The notes under the pieces are model-generated. The model was not told the origin of the DNA and ran no database searches. It saw nothing but the letters and a program-made list of their open reading frames with translations. Shown piece after piece: positions 36,218-46,150 of a stretch of 64,000 nt of DNA; position 1 is the stretch's first letter; each line of letters begins with the position of its first letter. A program made the position numbers and the translations under genes. The stretch comes from Paucimonas lemoignei (GTDB lineage Bacteria; Pseudomonadota; Gammaproteobacteria; Burkholderiales; Burkholderiaceae_D), in the NCBI RefSeq assembly GCF_004342585.1, contig NZ_SLZQ01000001.1, forward strand, positions 372,001-436,000, given 5' to 3'.

Positions 36218-36508
36218 ATGGCCCATTCCGACGACACTCCCTGGTTTCTCTATATGATCGAATGCGATAACGGGAGTATCTATACCGGTATAGCAGTCGA
36301 CGTGGCGAGCAGGTTCCAGGCGCATATGAGTGGAAAAGGGGCGAAGTACACCCGGGCACATAAGCCACGTGAACTGCTCTTGGCCGTTCGGTATCCGAAC
36401 CGATCAATCGCTTCCAAAGCCGAATACGAATTCAAGAAGCTACCGGCGAAACAAAAGCGCATGTGGATAGCTAAAGGTATTGAGTTGGCGGAAGTTCAAC
36501 ATATCTAG
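36218..36508 (+). CDS. GIY-YIG nuclease-superfamily protein
   Basis: 96-residue single-domain protein like YhbQ/UPF0213. It shows the family core: WFLYMIECDNGSIYTGIAVDV (the LYM...YTG pair standing for GIY/YIG), RFQAHMSGKGAKYTRAHKP with the conserved Arg and Tyr, and the Glu in ASKAEYEFKKLPAKQK. Proteins of this kind bind or nick DNA, but their cellular role is poorly defined. The ATG has no clear ribosome site. It stands alone between the HU terminator and the convergent universal-stress gene. Confidence 0.88.
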   Translation: MAHSDDTPWFLYMIECDNGSIYTGIAVDVASRFQAHMSGKGAKYTRAHKPRELLLAVRYPNRSIASKAEYEFKKLPAKQKRMWIAKGIELAEVQHI

Positions 36509-36654
36509 GCTTTGTCCTGTCATGACGGGCATTCGCCTTGCAATTGGCATTATCTGGATCGTGCCGGTTCCTGCAGCCTTGCTCGCCGAGCTTATCGCAG
36601 GTCGCTGCATGTCGATGAATCGCGCGTGGCTTGAGTCGGTATGCAACTGCTTCG

Positions 36655-37494
36655 CTAGTGCATTAATAGTACAGGTACAGTGGTCGATTGAAAAATCCTC
36701 CGCGTAGCCCCGCCCAACAGCAGCTCGCGCATCCTTGAGTTGCCATAACAGCCCATCACGAGCAGGTCCGCTGAAAAATTCGATGCTATCGACAGCAATG
36801 CTTCCCCGATATCAGTCACCCTATTGTCTTCTACTACTTGGGCAACAATGCCATGACGGGCAAGATACGTGGCAAGATCAGTCGCAGGGTGGGTTCCAAT
36901 CGCTTCCATTTGGCCATACGTGATGAATGTCACGACTTCCACGGCTTTTGCGCTTTGAAGTATCGGAAGGGCGGCGAAGACGGCGCGTTTAGCCTCCGGG
37001 CTGCCGTTCCAGGCTATTAACACGCGTTCGCCGATGGTAGCCACCATGCTCGAATGCGGAACCAATAAAACCGGGCACCCGCCATTCATGGCCACATATT
37101 CCGGCAGATAGGCTTGCCCGTTCTGGGCCGGGTCTTCAGGATCAAACTGCCCCAATACAACGAGATCGGCATATCTGGCGTGTAAACTCATCCCGCCTAA
37201 CGGCTCATCGTCGACCAGGCGGGTCTCGAGCTGACCGGCGTTCAGTTGGTGAATCGAAAGCCTAAACTGTTCCAACAAATTCTCGCCACGCTCCCTAAAT
37301 GAATTCAAATAAGGAAGGACAGTGGAATCGTCCGGGCTAAGTGCCAGCGTTTCGACGAAGTATTGGGATACTCCTGTTGCCACCACTCCAATTAAGGTCG
37401 CATTGTAGTCTTTCGCCAGTTTGACAGCGATATCGACTCTTTTTTGAAGGTGTCTTGACTCATTGATATGAACCAGAATCGTCTTAAATGACAT
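36655..37494 (-). CDS. Universal stress protein, tandem Usp domains
   Basis: 279-residue protein with two Usp domains. The first starts MSFKTILVHINESRHLQKRVDIAVKLA; the second starts ERVLIAWNGSPEAKRAVFAALP and ends with the ATP-type motif GCYGNSRMRELLLGGATRRIF and TVPVLLMH. The first domain lacks a clear glycine-rich nucleotide loop, so probably only the second binds ATP. GGAGG precedes the ATG by 5 bases. It lies 38 bases after the CBS-domain gene in the same direction, so the two form an operon. Usp plus CBS pairs are common in anaerobic/stress regulons of Proteobacteria. Confidence 0.93.
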   Translation of the reverse strand: MSFKTILVHINESRHLQKRVDIAVKLAKDYNATLIGVVATGVSQYFVETLALSPDDSTVLPYLNSFRERGENLLEQFRLSIHQLNAGQLETRLVDDEPLGGMSLHARYADLVVLGQFDPEDPAQNGQAYLPEYVAMNGGCPVLLVPHSSMVATIGERVLIAWNGSPEAKRAVFAALPILQSAKAVEVVTFITYGQMEAIGTHPATDLATYLARHGIVAQVVEDNRVTDIGEALLSIASNFSADLLVMGCYGNSRMRELLLGGATRRIFQSTTVPVLLMH

Positions 37495-37532
37495 AAGGCC
37501 TCCTTAGAGTCGGCGTTGCTGCAAAGGTATTT

Positions 37533-37994
37533 TTACACTCTCATACGTCGTTCATGCTTTTGTGCGCTTTCGATGGCTTGAACAAAGCCGCGCATTTCTT
37601 CTGCCAAAATATCCAGCAAGTCATCCAGCGTGACAATGCCAATGAGCACGCCATTCTCCGAGGTGACAGGAATGCGGCGCACGCCATGAGCACGCATCAT
37701 GGAGAGTACATCGCTGATGGAATCTTCTACTCTGGCAGTGACGAGATCCGCGCTCATGATGTCGCCGACACGTAATGTCTGAGGATCGAATTCTCGCGCC
37801 ACCGCAACAATGGCGATGTCACGGTCCGTCACCATGCCAATGACAATGCGGCCGATTTCCGCATCTCGCACTACTACAAGGCTGCCGACGTGTTCAGTGC
37901 GCATGAGATCTGCCGCTTCCTTGACACTCATGTCTTCGGTCGCAAACACCACGGCACGATTACATATTTCTCCAACATTCAATGTTTCCCCCAT
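37533..37994 (-). CDS. Two-CBS-domain protein
   Basis: 153 residues made almost wholly of a CBS pair: CBS1 from VGEICNRAVVFATEDMSVKEAADLM to GMVTDRDIAIVAVA, and CBS2 from VGDIMSADLVTARVEDSISDVL to GIVTLDDLLDILAEEM. Such stand-alone modules bind adenosine nucleotides and act as energy sensors; the partner is unknown. The C-terminal tail is charged. It is the first gene of the CBS-Usp operon. A degenerate Fnr-like sequence lies upstream but is too weak to call. Confidence 0.92.
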   Translation of the reverse strand: MGETLNVGEICNRAVVFATEDMSVKEAADLMRTEHVGSLVVVRDAEIGRIVIGMVTDRDIAIVAVAREFDPQTLRVGDIMSADLVTARVEDSISDVLSMMRAHGVRRIPVTSENGVLIGIVTLDDLLDILAEEMRGFVQAIESAQKHERRMRV

Positions 37995-38063
37995 GATCGT
38001 CTCCAGGGAATGGGTCAGGTATATTCAGTTTGTACGCTCTTACCTAGAACCGGTTGAGATAGG

Positions 38064-38492
38064 TTAACCAGCAGACGATGCCGGCACGCGCCCGTTTATC
38101 TGGTGCAGAGGTGTGACTTGTACCGCTGTCACCTTGTATTCGGACGACTTCACGATGCGGTCTTGGAAAGGCGATGTCACGCGGTTGATCATCAGATCGG
38201 GATGATGAAAATCGGGATGATTCCAGCCACGTCCTCGCAATCTGGAAGAGACGATCCTGGCAACGATGTCATGGGACGCTATGGAAACGGCCAGGCACAG
38301 CGCCGTCCAGCCGCCATTCGCAGCGTACGCATTCAGGCTGCGCGCACCACTTTTTAGCATATTTTCAGGGAGGGCCGGCTGACGTGCGAACGCAGCAACC
38401 TGTGGTTCGGCCGCCATACCGATAGCTGCGGGAGCCTGAAAGCATTGGCCTGGGCAACAGAGGCGATAGTAAAAGCGGGAACAACCATACAC
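38064..38492 (-). CDS. Doubtful hypothetical protein, possibly a frameshifted secreted protein
   Basis: 142 codons open on the minus strand between the CBS gene and the divergent oxidase-like gene. No family is recognised. In the overlapping frame the same start region reads VVPAFTIASVAQANAF, which looks like the end of a signal peptide with an AQA cleavage site, while the long frame continues QAPAAIGMAAEPQVAAFARQ. Joining the two near 38445 would give a normal secreted protein, so a frameshift (real or sequencing error) is possible. The start sits directly beside the Fnr box, leaving no room for a promoter. Low confidence that it is expressed. Confidence 0.3.
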   Translation of the reverse strand: MYGCSRFYYRLCCPGQCFQAPAAIGMAAEPQVAAFARQPALPENMLKSGARSLNAYAANGGWTALCLAVSIASHDIVARIVSSRLRGRGWNHPDFHHPDLMINRVTSPFQDRIVKSSEYKVTAVQVTPLHQINGRVPASSAG

Positions 38493-38506
38493 TTGACCCG
38501 TATCAA
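38493..38506 (+). promoter_or_regulatory. Fnr/Anr box
   Basis: TTGACCCGTATCAA matches the Fnr consensus TTGAT-N4-ATCAA at 9 of 10 fixed positions. It is centred at 38499.5, 114 bases before the pyridoxamine-phosphate-oxidase-like gene. The A/T-rich segment around 38524-38530 sits where the -10 of a class II Fnr-activated promoter (box centred at -41.5) would be. An Fnr with all four cluster cysteines is encoded at 58372. Confidence 0.65.
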
Positions 38507-38613
38507 AGGCGATTCTGCTCTCTCATTAAAAAAATGGCGGTGTCTGACAATGAATGATGGCTCGGCGAGCCACTCGCAAGTCGAAGCATCGTTATTTGGC
38601 TAGGAGCGCTGCA

Positions 38614-39063
38614 ATGGAACAAGTCGACAAGGATTTCATCGCCAACATCATGGCGAATGCCAAAGATCTCACCCTTGCAACAATTAGGCCGGATGGCTAT
38701 CCGCAGGCAACAACTGTGAGCTTTGCCTTCGATGGCTTGAACGTCTACGTTGGCATAGGACGAACTAGTCAGAAAGTGCAGAATATTCGGCAGAATAATA
38801 AGGTATCTTTGACAATCAATAATGACTACAAGGATTGGAGCCAGATTAGGGGGGTATCGATTGGCGGCGTTGCTGAAATTCTGAGCGATCCACAGGATAT
38901 TCAGCGAGCGATTGCTTGTTTGATAGCCCGCTTTCCGCAGGCGATGGAATGGGCCGAAACTGGTCAGCAAGACCAGGTGGCGTTTCTCAAGATCTCCCCG
39001 CAAGTTGTTTCTATTCTGGACTATTCGAAAGGGTTCGGCCATACGGAACTCGTAAAGGTGTAA
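38614..39063 (+). CDS. Pyridoxamine 5'-phosphate oxidase-family flavin-binding protein
   Basis: 149-residue split-barrel protein. The pattern LTLATIRPDGYPQATTVSFAFD, then VYVGIGRTSQKVQNIRQNNKVSLTI, is that of the PNPOx-like/general-stress protein 26 group, which bind FMN or F420 and reduce unknown substrates; it is too short to be PdxH. AGGAG 8 bases before the ATG at 38614 decides the start over the longer open frame. An Fnr box upstream suggests induction at low oxygen. It is followed 41 bases later by the P-type ATPase gene, probably in one transcript. Confidence 0.85.
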   Translation: MEQVDKDFIANIMANAKDLTLATIRPDGYPQATTVSFAFDGLNVYVGIGRTSQKVQNIRQNNKVSLTINNDYKDWSQIRGVSIGGVAEILSDPQDIQRAIACLIARFPQAMEWAETGQQDQVAFLKISPQVVSILDYSKGFGHTELVKV

Positions 39064-39104
39064 ATCTCTTTTGGGGATGCGCTTCCAACTGTTCATCATT
39101 TCCC

Positions 39105-41771
39105 ATGCAAAGCCACTCCGAATCACGTTTAGCATCTCGTCATGCCATCCGTTTTGGGCGAGGAGAATTCGTCGATGGCGGATATCCCTGGTGGCGATAT
39201 CCGATTGAAGAGAATATGGCTGCCGTTGAAGCAAGCAGTGAAGGGTTAACACCTTCGCAGGTACAGGAGCGGCTTGCATGCTATGGTAAAAACAGTTTTC
39301 GCGATGTGCCGCCTCCCCACATTTTGCTGCAGTTCCTTCACCGATTCAATAATCCATTAGTTTTGCTTCTATTGTTTGCAGGGGCGATATCTGCCGCAAC
39401 CGGTAACGATATCAGCGCCGCGATCATCGCCACGATGGTTTTGCTTAGCGTATTACTAGACTTTATCCAGGAATATCGTGCTGGAAAAACTGCGGAAATG
39501 CTGAAGCAATCGGTCGCACTGCGCGCTTCTGTGCTTCGAGGCGGAAAACTACAGGAAGTCGACGCTCAAACCATTGTGCCCGGCGATATCGTGTTATTGC
39601 GCGCCGGCCAATTGGTGCCCGCAGATGGCCGTGTGCTGACCGCTCAGGACTTCTTTGTACAGCAAGCCGCAATTACAGGTGAAGCCTATCCGGTTGAAAA
39701 AAACTCTCATTCGATCCCCGCAACTGATGAATTGCAAGCCGCAGAAAATGCAGTATTTATGGGATCCAGCGTGGTGTCAGGCCAGGCGACCGTGTTCATT
39801 TGCGCGACAGGTTCTCGCACTGCAATCGGGCACGTGGCGCAAGCCGTCGCTGGACAAAGGGTACAGACTGCATTTGAACAGGAGATTCACCAGTTTGGCA
39901 GGCTGATCCTGCGCATTACCTCGGTGCTGATTGCCTTTGTTGTCTTAGTCAACCTGCTCACGCACAGGCCGCTTCTTGAATCTTTCCTATTTGCGCTGGC
40001 ACTCGCGGTTGGACTGACGCCAGAACTGCTTCCTATGATTGTTACCGTCACGTTGACACGCGGCGCCTTGCGCCTGTCTCAAAAGCATGTGGTGGTGAAG
40101 CGTTTGTCTGCGATCCACGATCTCGGAGCAATCGATATCTTTTGCACGGATAAGACCGGCACGCTAACAGAGGGAAGTATCCGGCTTGAGCGCCATCTCG
40201 ATATCCATGGAAATTCCAATGAATCTGTGTTGCTGTATGCATGGCTGAATTGTTTTTTTGAATCCGGGGTGCGGACACCGATGGAAGACGCGGTGCTTGC
40301 CCATGAATCGATCGATGCCTCTGCCTGGCGGAAAATAGATGAAGTGCCATTTGACTTCGAGCGGCGCCGGCTGTCAGTGCTGCTATCCCATGGCGTTCAA
40401 GAGGGCGAGCGCCGCTGGCTAATCTTGAAAGGCGCCCCATCGGACGTCCTGGCGCATTGCACTCTGGTCTGGATGGGCGGGGAAGATTTGGACAGCCAGG
40501 CCGTGCCTATGGACGCGCAACGGTTGGCACAAGTAAACACACAGTTGACTGCGTTGGAAAGAGATGGGTTCCGTACCCTGATTGTGGCAATCAAAGAGAT
40601 GCCGGTCATACGGGATCATGCCAGGCTGGATGATGAAGACGAACTAACTTTACTAGGTATTCTAGCCTTTCTGGACCCGCCAAAAAGCAGCGCAACAGCC
40701 GCTCTAGAAAAACTGGCTCATTATGCGGTCAAGGTAAAGGTGTTGACCGGCGATAGTGAACTCGTGACTGAATACATATGCAAGCAGTTGAAACTGCCTG
40801 CGTCCGGCGTCGTTATGGGGCACGAGATTGCTCAAATGGATGATGCGGCGCTGCGTGCTCGCGTTGAAACGGCAGACCTGTTTTGTCGTGTCAGCCCCAT
40901 GCAAAAAAACCGTGTCATCCTGGCTTTGAAGGCTAGTGGGCATGTTATCGGCTACCTGGGAGATGGAATCAACGATGCGCCGGCACTTCACAACGCCGAT
41001 GTCGGAATCTCGGTGGATAAGGCGGTGGATGTAGCGAGGGAAGCAGCGGACCTTATCTTGCTCAAGCATGACTTGGGGGTGATAGCAGGAGGCATCCTGG
41101 AAGGGCGGCGCACCTTTAGTAACGTGCGCAAGTACATCATGATGGGAGCCAGTTCGAATTTCGGCAACATGTTCAGCATGGCTGGTGCCGTGGTCTTTCT
41201 TCCATTTTTGCCGATGCTTCCAGTGCAAATCCTTCTGAATAATATCCTGTATGACCTGGCCGGCACCGTCCTCCCTTTTGATCAGGTAGATAGGCGAGAA
41301 ATGCTCATTCCACAAAAATGGGATATGCGATTCTTGTTCAATTTTATGCTGGTGATGGGACCACTCAGTTCGTTTTTTGATTTTCTGACATTTTATTTCC
41401 TGTTTCAAATATTGCACGCTAATGCACAAACTTTTCAGACAGGATGGTTTATTGAGTCGTTGGCAACGCAAATATTGGTGATCTTCATTATCAGAACCAG
41501 ATTGAGTCCAATTCAAAGTCGACCGCATCCAGCATTGATTTTGACGTCGTTAGTTATCCTCATAATTTCCATACTCATTCCGAATTTAAGCGTAGGAAGA
41601 TATTTAGGGTTTGTTGAGTTGCCCTTGTTGTATTACGGCATGCTTGGGCTGCTGGTTTTGGTGTATCTGGTTGTGGCAGAAATCGCTAAGAAAATGTTTT
41701 ACAAGCGTTTCGACTTAAGCAGTGCGACTCACAATTTTCCAAGTGTAGGGACTCGATCTAGGAGCAGGTGA
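39105..41771 (+). CDS. mgtA: MgtA-type (P3B) magnesium-translocating P-type ATPase
   Basis: Inner-membrane ATPase of about 888 residues predicted to import Mg2+. It has the P-ATPase core: TGEAYPVEK (A domain TGE), phosphorylation site DKTGTLTEG (D349), KGAPSDV (nucleotide domain) and [10 protein letters not shown] hinge. Subfamily marks shared with MgtA/MgtB are [36 protein letters not shown], and [26 protein letters not shown], then DQVDRREM. About ten hydrophobic segments are seen. The start is unsure: ATG 39105 gives the expected N-terminal length without a clear ribosome site; ATG 39213 has AAGAGA. Its stop overlaps the reading frame of the following ABC ATPase gene, so coupling to an exporter is odd for mgtA. 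Confidence 0.88.
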   Translation: MQSHSESRLASRHAIRFGRGEFVDGGYPWWRYPIEENMAAVEASSEGLTPSQVQERLACYGKNSFRDVPPPHILLQFLHRFNNPLVLLLLFAGAISAATGNDISAAIIATMVLLSVLLDFIQEYRAGKTAEMLKQSVALRASVLRGGKLQEVDAQTIVPGDIVLLRAGQLVPADGRVLTAQDFFVQQAAITGEAYPVEKNSHSIPATDELQAAENAVFMGSSVVSGQATVFICATGSRTAIGHVAQAVAGQRVQTAFEQEIHQFGRLILRITSVLIAFVVLVNLLTHRPLLESFLFALALAVGLTPELLPMIVTVTLTRGALRLSQKHVVVKRLSAIHDLGAIDIFCTDKTGTLTEGSIRLERHLDIHGNSNESVLLYAWLNCFFESGVRTPMEDAVLAHESIDASAWRKIDEVPFDFERRRLSVLLSHGVQEGERRWLILKGAPSDVLAHCTLVWMGGEDLDSQAVPMDAQRLAQVNTQLTALERDGFRTLIVAIKEMPVIRDHARLDDEDELTLLGILAFLDPPKSSATAALEKLAHYAVKVKVLTGDSELVTEYICKQLKLPASGVVMGHEIAQMDDAALRARVETADLFCRVSPMQKNRVILALKASGHVIGYLGDGINDAPALHNADVGISVDKAVDVAREAADLILLKHDLGVIAGGILEGRRTFSNVRKYIMMGASSNFGNMFSMAGAVVFLPFLPMLPVQILLNNILYDLAGTVLPFDQVDRREMLIPQKWDMRFLFNFMLVMGPLSSFFDFLTFYFLFQILHANAQTFQTGWFIESLATQILVIFIIRTRLSPIQSRPHPALILTSLVILIISILIPNLSVGRYLGFVELPLLYYGMLGLLVLVYLVVAEIAKKMFYKRFDLSSATHNFPSVGTRSRSR

Positions 41772-41773
41772 CC

Positions 41774-42529
41774 GTGCCAGAGATGCTCATCACGAATACA
41801 CGAGATCCTCCTCGCGGAGCCATAAGCAAGCCGATGTTCGAGGCGCGCGGGCTGACCAAGGTGTATCAGATGGGAGACGTGCAAGTCCAAGCTTTGCGCG
41901 GTGTTGACCTCGACCTGTATGCCGGTGAGATGGTTGTACTTCTCGGCCCCTCAGGAAGCGGGAAGTCGACGTTGCTGAATATCCTGGGCGGGCTCGATTC
42001 GCCGACCAGCGGAACGTTGCGCTATGCCGGAAGCACCCTGAATCTGGAAGATGACGCTTCCATGACACAATACCGCCGCAACCACATTGGCTTCGTCTTC
42101 CAGTTCTACAATCTCATTCCCAGCCTGACCGCGCGGGAAAACGTAGCGTTGGTGACGGAAATTGCCGTCAATCCCATGTCGCCGGAAGAAGCGCTTACGC
42201 TGGTGGGCCTGGGTGAACGACTCGATCATTTTCCCGCCCAGATGTCCGGTGGCGAACAGCAGCGCGTCGCCATTGCCCGCGCCGTCGCGAAGCGCCCGCA
42301 AGTGCTGCTGTGCGACGAGCCGACCGGTGCTCTTGACGCCCAGACCGGCGTGATGGTCCTCGATGTGATTGCCCGAGTTAATCGGGAACTTGGCACGACG
42401 ACAGTCGTAATCACGCATAACGCGGTCATTGCTGCGATGGCGGACCGCGTCATCTATTTTGGCGATGGGCTTGTGATCCGCATCGAGCACAATGAGCACA
42501 AGAAAGCCGCCAGGGAGCTGAGCTGGTGA
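41774..42529 (+). CDS. ABC transporter ATP-binding protein (MacB/LolD type)
   Basis: About 251-residue ATPase. Walker [11 protein letters not shown]-loop [14 protein letters not shown], signature [14 protein letters not shown], Walker [13 protein letters not shown] and H-loop VVITHN are all intact. The [14 protein letters not shown] and EPTGALD forms place it in the MacB/LolD/FtsE group. GTG at 41774 is favoured because GGAG lies 9 bases upstream; GTG at 41768 overlaps the ATPase stop, and ATG 41783 is also possible. It overlaps the permease gene by 4 bases (GTGA). Works with the permease and membrane-fusion protein that follow. Confidence 0.92.
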   Translation: MPEMLITNTRDPPRGAISKPMFEARGLTKVYQMGDVQVQALRGVDLDLYAGEMVVLLGPSGSGKSTLLNILGGLDSPTSGTLRYAGSTLNLEDDASMTQYRRNHIGFVFQFYNLIPSLTARENVALVTEIAVNPMSPEEALTLVGLGERLDHFPAQMSGGEQQRVAIARAVAKRPQVLLCDEPTGALDAQTGVMVLDVIARVNRELGTTTVVITHNAVIAAMADRVIYFGDGLVIRIEHNEHKKAARELSW

Positions 42530-44889
42530 ACGCACTGGACCGCAAGCTTTGGCGCGACCTTGGTCAAATGAAGAGCCAGGCGGCGGCTATTGCTCTGGTG
42601 GTGACATGCGGCGTCGCCACCTTCGTCATGTTTCTGAGCACGCTGGATGCGCTGCGGGCAACGCAGGAGAGCTTTTACCGGGAATATCGCTTTGCTGACG
42701 TATTCGTTACGCTTAAGCGCGGACCGGAAGCAATGCAACAGCGTATACAGGATATTCCTGGCGTCAGCCAGGTTCAAAGCAGAGTGAAGGCACAGGTGCG
42801 CCTGGTTATTCCGGATTTTCCTGAACCGGTGACGGCCTTGATGGTCTCGGTTCCGGAGAGCGACAGCGTGGGCCTGAATTCCCTGTATTTGCGCGAAGGC
42901 CGAATGCCGCTGTCCGGCCGGCCCGACGAAGTCGTGGTGAGCGTGCCATTTGTGCAGGCACACGCCATGCAGCTTGGCGCACGCTTTTATGCCATTCTCA
43001 ATGGCCGCAGGCAGGAACTGACCCTGGTGGGGACAGCACTGTCTCCGGAATTCGTCCAGCAAATGCGACCCGGATCGGCTTTTCCCGACTATAAGCGCTA
43101 TGGCGTGATGTGGATGGGGCGGCGCGCACTGGGACAGGCATACGACATGCACGGGGCATTCAACGACCTGACGCTAAGTTTGAGTCCGGGCGCGGATGTT
43201 CAAAGCGTCATCGATCATGTCGACGAATTGTTGAATCCCTATGGCGGGCAGGGCGCTTATACGCGCAAGGACCAGCTCTCACACCGTTTTCTCGACCAGG
43301 AGCTGCAACAACTGGGTGTGCTGGCAAGCCTATTCCCGGTAATTTTCATGGGAATCGCGGCATTTTTACTGAATGTCGTGATCGGGAGGCTCATTACGAT
43401 GCAGCGCGAGCAGATCGCCACGCTCAAGGCTTTCGGCTATGGAAATCTGGAAGTGCTTTGGCATTATCTGAAAATGGTAGCGGTGATTGTGCTTGCAGGT
43501 GGGCTGAGCGGCATTGCCCTCGGTGTGTATCTCGGCAAGGCACTTGCCGGTATTTATATGGAGTTCTATCACTTTCCCTATTTACGCTTCGCCTTGCATC
43601 CAGAGACCTTGATTGAGGCGGTCCTGGCAAGTCTGGCTGCGGCAGCTGCAGGCACCGTTTTTGCCGTATGGCGCGCGGCCAGCCTGAAACCGGCGCAAGC
43701 GATGCGTCCCGAGCCGCCGGCGCGCTATCGCGAGACATGGCTGGAAAAATTGGGGGTGAAGCGCTGGCTGACACAGCCTGCCAGAATGATTGTCCGCCAT
43801 ATCCAGCGTCAGCGAATCAAGTCGGCGCTTTCCGTGTTTGGTGTGGCCTTAGCAGGAGGAATTATTCTGACTTCCCTGTTTCAGCGCGATACGGTGAGCT
43901 ACATGGTCGATATCCAGTTCGGCATGGCGCAACGCCAGGACCTCTTGGTTACCTTTACGGAGCCTACCGCATATCGTGCGCGTTTCGATCTATCGGGTCT
44001 GCCGGAAGTGCAGCACGTGGAAGTGTTCCGGGCCGTCCCAGTACGGCTGCGCCATGGCGCTCGTCACTATCGTACGAATATTCAGGGCGTGGAGCCGAAT
44101 GGCGATATGCAGCGCTTGCTGGACGCCAATCTGCATCCGGTTGACTTGCCGCCGGACGGTCTGCTGCTCACCGATTTTCTGGCGACGCTGCTTGATGTGC
44201 GTGTCGGCGACCGGGTAATTGTCGAAGTACTCGAGCAGAACCGGCCGGTGCGCGAAGCAGTCGTGGTTGGGCTGGTGAAAGAGTATCTGGGTGTTTCCGG
44301 CTATATGGATCTTCATGCCCTGAACCGTTTCATGCATGAAGGTCCGACACTGTCCGGCGCCTATCTGAAAGTCGATCGCGACCGTCTGGATACCTTGTAT
44401 GCGCAGCTAAAGGAAATGCCGCGTGTAGCTTCTATCACTGAGCGTATGCAGGAGATCCGTAACCTGCATCGGGTGATGCAGGAGACCATGCTGTTTTTTA
44501 CTTATATCGCTGCTGTCTTTTCCGTCATCATTGCCTTTGGCGTCATTTACAACAGCGCACGCATTGCGCTCGCCGAACGGGGGCGCGAGCTGGCCAGCCT
44601 GCGGGTAATGGGATTTACTCGTGGTGAGATCGCCTACATCTTGCTGGGCGAACTGGGCATCCTGACACTGCTTGCCATTCCCGTTGGCCTCTGGCTGGGC
44701 AGGTTGATGTGTTATTACATTGCACACAACATGCAGAATGACCTGTTTCGCGTGCCGGTCGTGCTGGTTCCGCAAACCTATGCCTTTTCGATGGCAGTGG
44801 TGCTGCTGTCGGCATTGCTGTCCGGCCTGGCCGTTCGTCGGCGGCTCGATCAGCTTGACCTGATCGGCGTTCTCAAGGCTGCGGAGTAG
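42526..44889 (+). CDS. FtsX-family ABC transporter permease
   Basis: 787-residue inner-membrane permease with two FtsX/MacB-like halves. A first transmembrane segment ([19 protein letters not shown]) precedes a large periplasmic domain (~50-260), then membrane blocks around [20 protein letters not shown], a second periplasmic domain (~460-640) and terminal segments ([54 protein letters not shown]). The duplication is the form usual for lipoprotein/lipid or peptide exporters of the DevC/MacB-like kind. Starts with GTG overlapping the upstream stop (GTGA). Substrate unknown. Confidence 0.9.
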   Translation: MNALDRKLWRDLGQMKSQAAAIALVVTCGVATFVMFLSTLDALRATQESFYREYRFADVFVTLKRGPEAMQQRIQDIPGVSQVQSRVKAQVRLVIPDFPEPVTALMVSVPESDSVGLNSLYLREGRMPLSGRPDEVVVSVPFVQAHAMQLGARFYAILNGRRQELTLVGTALSPEFVQQMRPGSAFPDYKRYGVMWMGRRALGQAYDMHGAFNDLTLSLSPGADVQSVIDHVDELLNPYGGQGAYTRKDQLSHRFLDQELQQLGVLASLFPVIFMGIAAFLLNVVIGRLITMQREQIATLKAFGYGNLEVLWHYLKMVAVIVLAGGLSGIALGVYLGKALAGIYMEFYHFPYLRFALHPETLIEAVLASLAAAAAGTVFAVWRAASLKPAQAMRPEPPARYRETWLEKLGVKRWLTQPARMIVRHIQRQRIKSALSVFGVALAGGIILTSLFQRDTVSYMVDIQFGMAQRQDLLVTFTEPTAYRARFDLSGLPEVQHVEVFRAVPVRLRHGARHYRTNIQGVEPNGDMQRLLDANLHPVDLPPDGLLLTDFLATLLDVRVGDRVIVEVLEQNRPVREAVVVGLVKEYLGVSGYMDLHALNRFMHEGPTLSGAYLKVDRDRLDTLYAQLKEMPRVASITERMQEIRNLHRVMQETMLFFTYIAAVFSVIIAFGVIYNSARIALAERGRELASLRVMGFTRGEIAYILLGELGILTLLAIPVGLWLGRLMCYYIAHNMQNDLFRVPVVLVPQTYAFSMAVVLLSALLSGLAVRRRLDQLDLIGVLKAAE

Positions 44890-44891
44890 CC

Positions 44892-46088
44892 ATGAAAACC
44901 GCAGCGCAATGGCGCCGTACCTTCTTCCTTGTTTTGATCGCGGCTGCAATCGCCTGGAGCCTTTTTATCGGATTTCGCCCGCAACCTGTCGAAATCGAAT
45001 TCGCCAGGGCTCGCCACGCACCGCTCCAGGTCACTGTGCAGCAAGAGGGAAGAACACGTGTACTGGAACGCTATATAGTTACCGCGCCGGTTGCCGGTTA
45101 TGCGCGCCGCGTTCGATATGAGGTCGGTGATGCGGTCGAGCGAGGCGAGACGCTGGTGGAACTAGAGCCCGCACGCGCCGAGATACTGGATCCGCGACGC
45201 CGGGCGGAGGCGGAATCCCGCATCGCTGCTGCGGCATCGAACGTCAGCGTGGCTGAACAGCGGGTTAGTGCAGCGGAAAGTAATGCCGGCTTGGCGGAAA
45301 AAGAGCTGCAGCGTATCCGCTCCTTGCGCCAGAGCGGTCATGTCAGCGCCGCCGCGGAAGACCAAGCGATCACCACGGCGCAAAGCCGGACGGCCGAACT
45401 GCGCTCGGCGCGGTCCGCAGTCGCTACGGCACGTTATGAACTTGACGCAGCACGTACCGCTTTGAAATATACCGCCAGCGGCGGAACCGGCGGGCCAATT
45501 GCCGTTCTCTCACCTGAGACAGGCCGGCTGCTGAAGATACTGCACAAGAGCGAAGGTACGGTGTCTGCCGGCCAGCCTCTGATCGAAATCGGCAACCCGC
45601 ACGCGCTGGAGGTGGAGGTGGATGTCCTGTCGGCGGATGCAGTCCGAATTCACCCGGGGACACGCGTCATATTTGAACGCTGGGGAGGCAATGGCCTACT
45701 GGAAGGGGTGGTGACTGTCGTCGAGCCGCAAGCTTTCACTAAAGTTTCTGCGCTTGGAGTGGAAGAGCAGCGGGTATGGGTCATCGTTGCCTTTACTTCA
45801 GCGCCCATAAGCTGGCAACGGCTTGGTGACGGATACCGGGTAGAGGCCAGCTTTATCATTTGGGACGAAAGCAACGTCCTGCAAATACCTGCAAGCGCAT
45901 TATTCCGGGATGGCAATGGTTGGTCGGCATTTGTCGTTGAGCAGGGCAAGGCTGTCAAGCGACATCTCGAGATAGGTCAGCGTAATGCCTTGGCGGCGCA
46001 AGTCATATCGGGCATCAAAGACGGAGAGCAAGTCATCGTTCATCCGGATGATCGTATTCGGGAGGGCGTGAGCGTGGCATCAAGGTGA
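44892..46088 (+). CDS. HlyD-type periplasmic adaptor (membrane fusion protein)
   Basis: 398-residue adaptor. One N-terminal membrane anchor (TFFLVLIAAAIAWSLFIGF) is followed by a lipoyl half-motif (YIVTAPVAGYARRVRYEVGDAVERGE), a long Ala/Glu/Arg-rich coiled coil (~90-190), the second lipoyl half (VLSPETGRLLKILHKSEGTVSAGQPL) and the beta-barrel/membrane-proximal domains (IPASALFRDGNGWSAFVVEQGKAVKR). It completes an ATPase-permease-adaptor exporter; the outer-membrane channel is not in view. The ATG is 2 bases after the permease stop. Confidence 0.92.
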   Translation: MKTAAQWRRTFFLVLIAAAIAWSLFIGFRPQPVEIEFARARHAPLQVTVQQEGRTRVLERYIVTAPVAGYARRVRYEVGDAVERGETLVELEPARAEILDPRRRAEAESRIAAAASNVSVAEQRVSAAESNAGLAEKELQRIRSLRQSGHVSAAAEDQAITTAQSRTAELRSARSAVATARYELDAARTALKYTASGGTGGPIAVLSPETGRLLKILHKSEGTVSAGQPLIEIGNPHALEVEVDVLSADAVRIHPGTRVIFERWGGNGLLEGVVTVVEPQAFTKVSALGVEEQRVWVIVAFTSAPISWQRLGDGYRVEASFIIWDESNVLQIPASALFRDGNGWSAFVVEQGKAVKRHLEIGQRNALAAQVISGIKDGEQVIVHPDDRIREGVSVASR

Positions 46089-46150
46089 TTGTCAAACCTT
46101 GCCGCGTCTCTCGCCTGCATATTTCCTATTCGATGGAAGCCATCTAGATC

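Noticed and set aside
38054-38067. Fnr-like TTGAG-ATAG-GTTAA upstream of the CBS-domain gene
   Set aside because: Only 7 of 10 fixed positions match, and no -10 element sits at the distance expected for class II activation.
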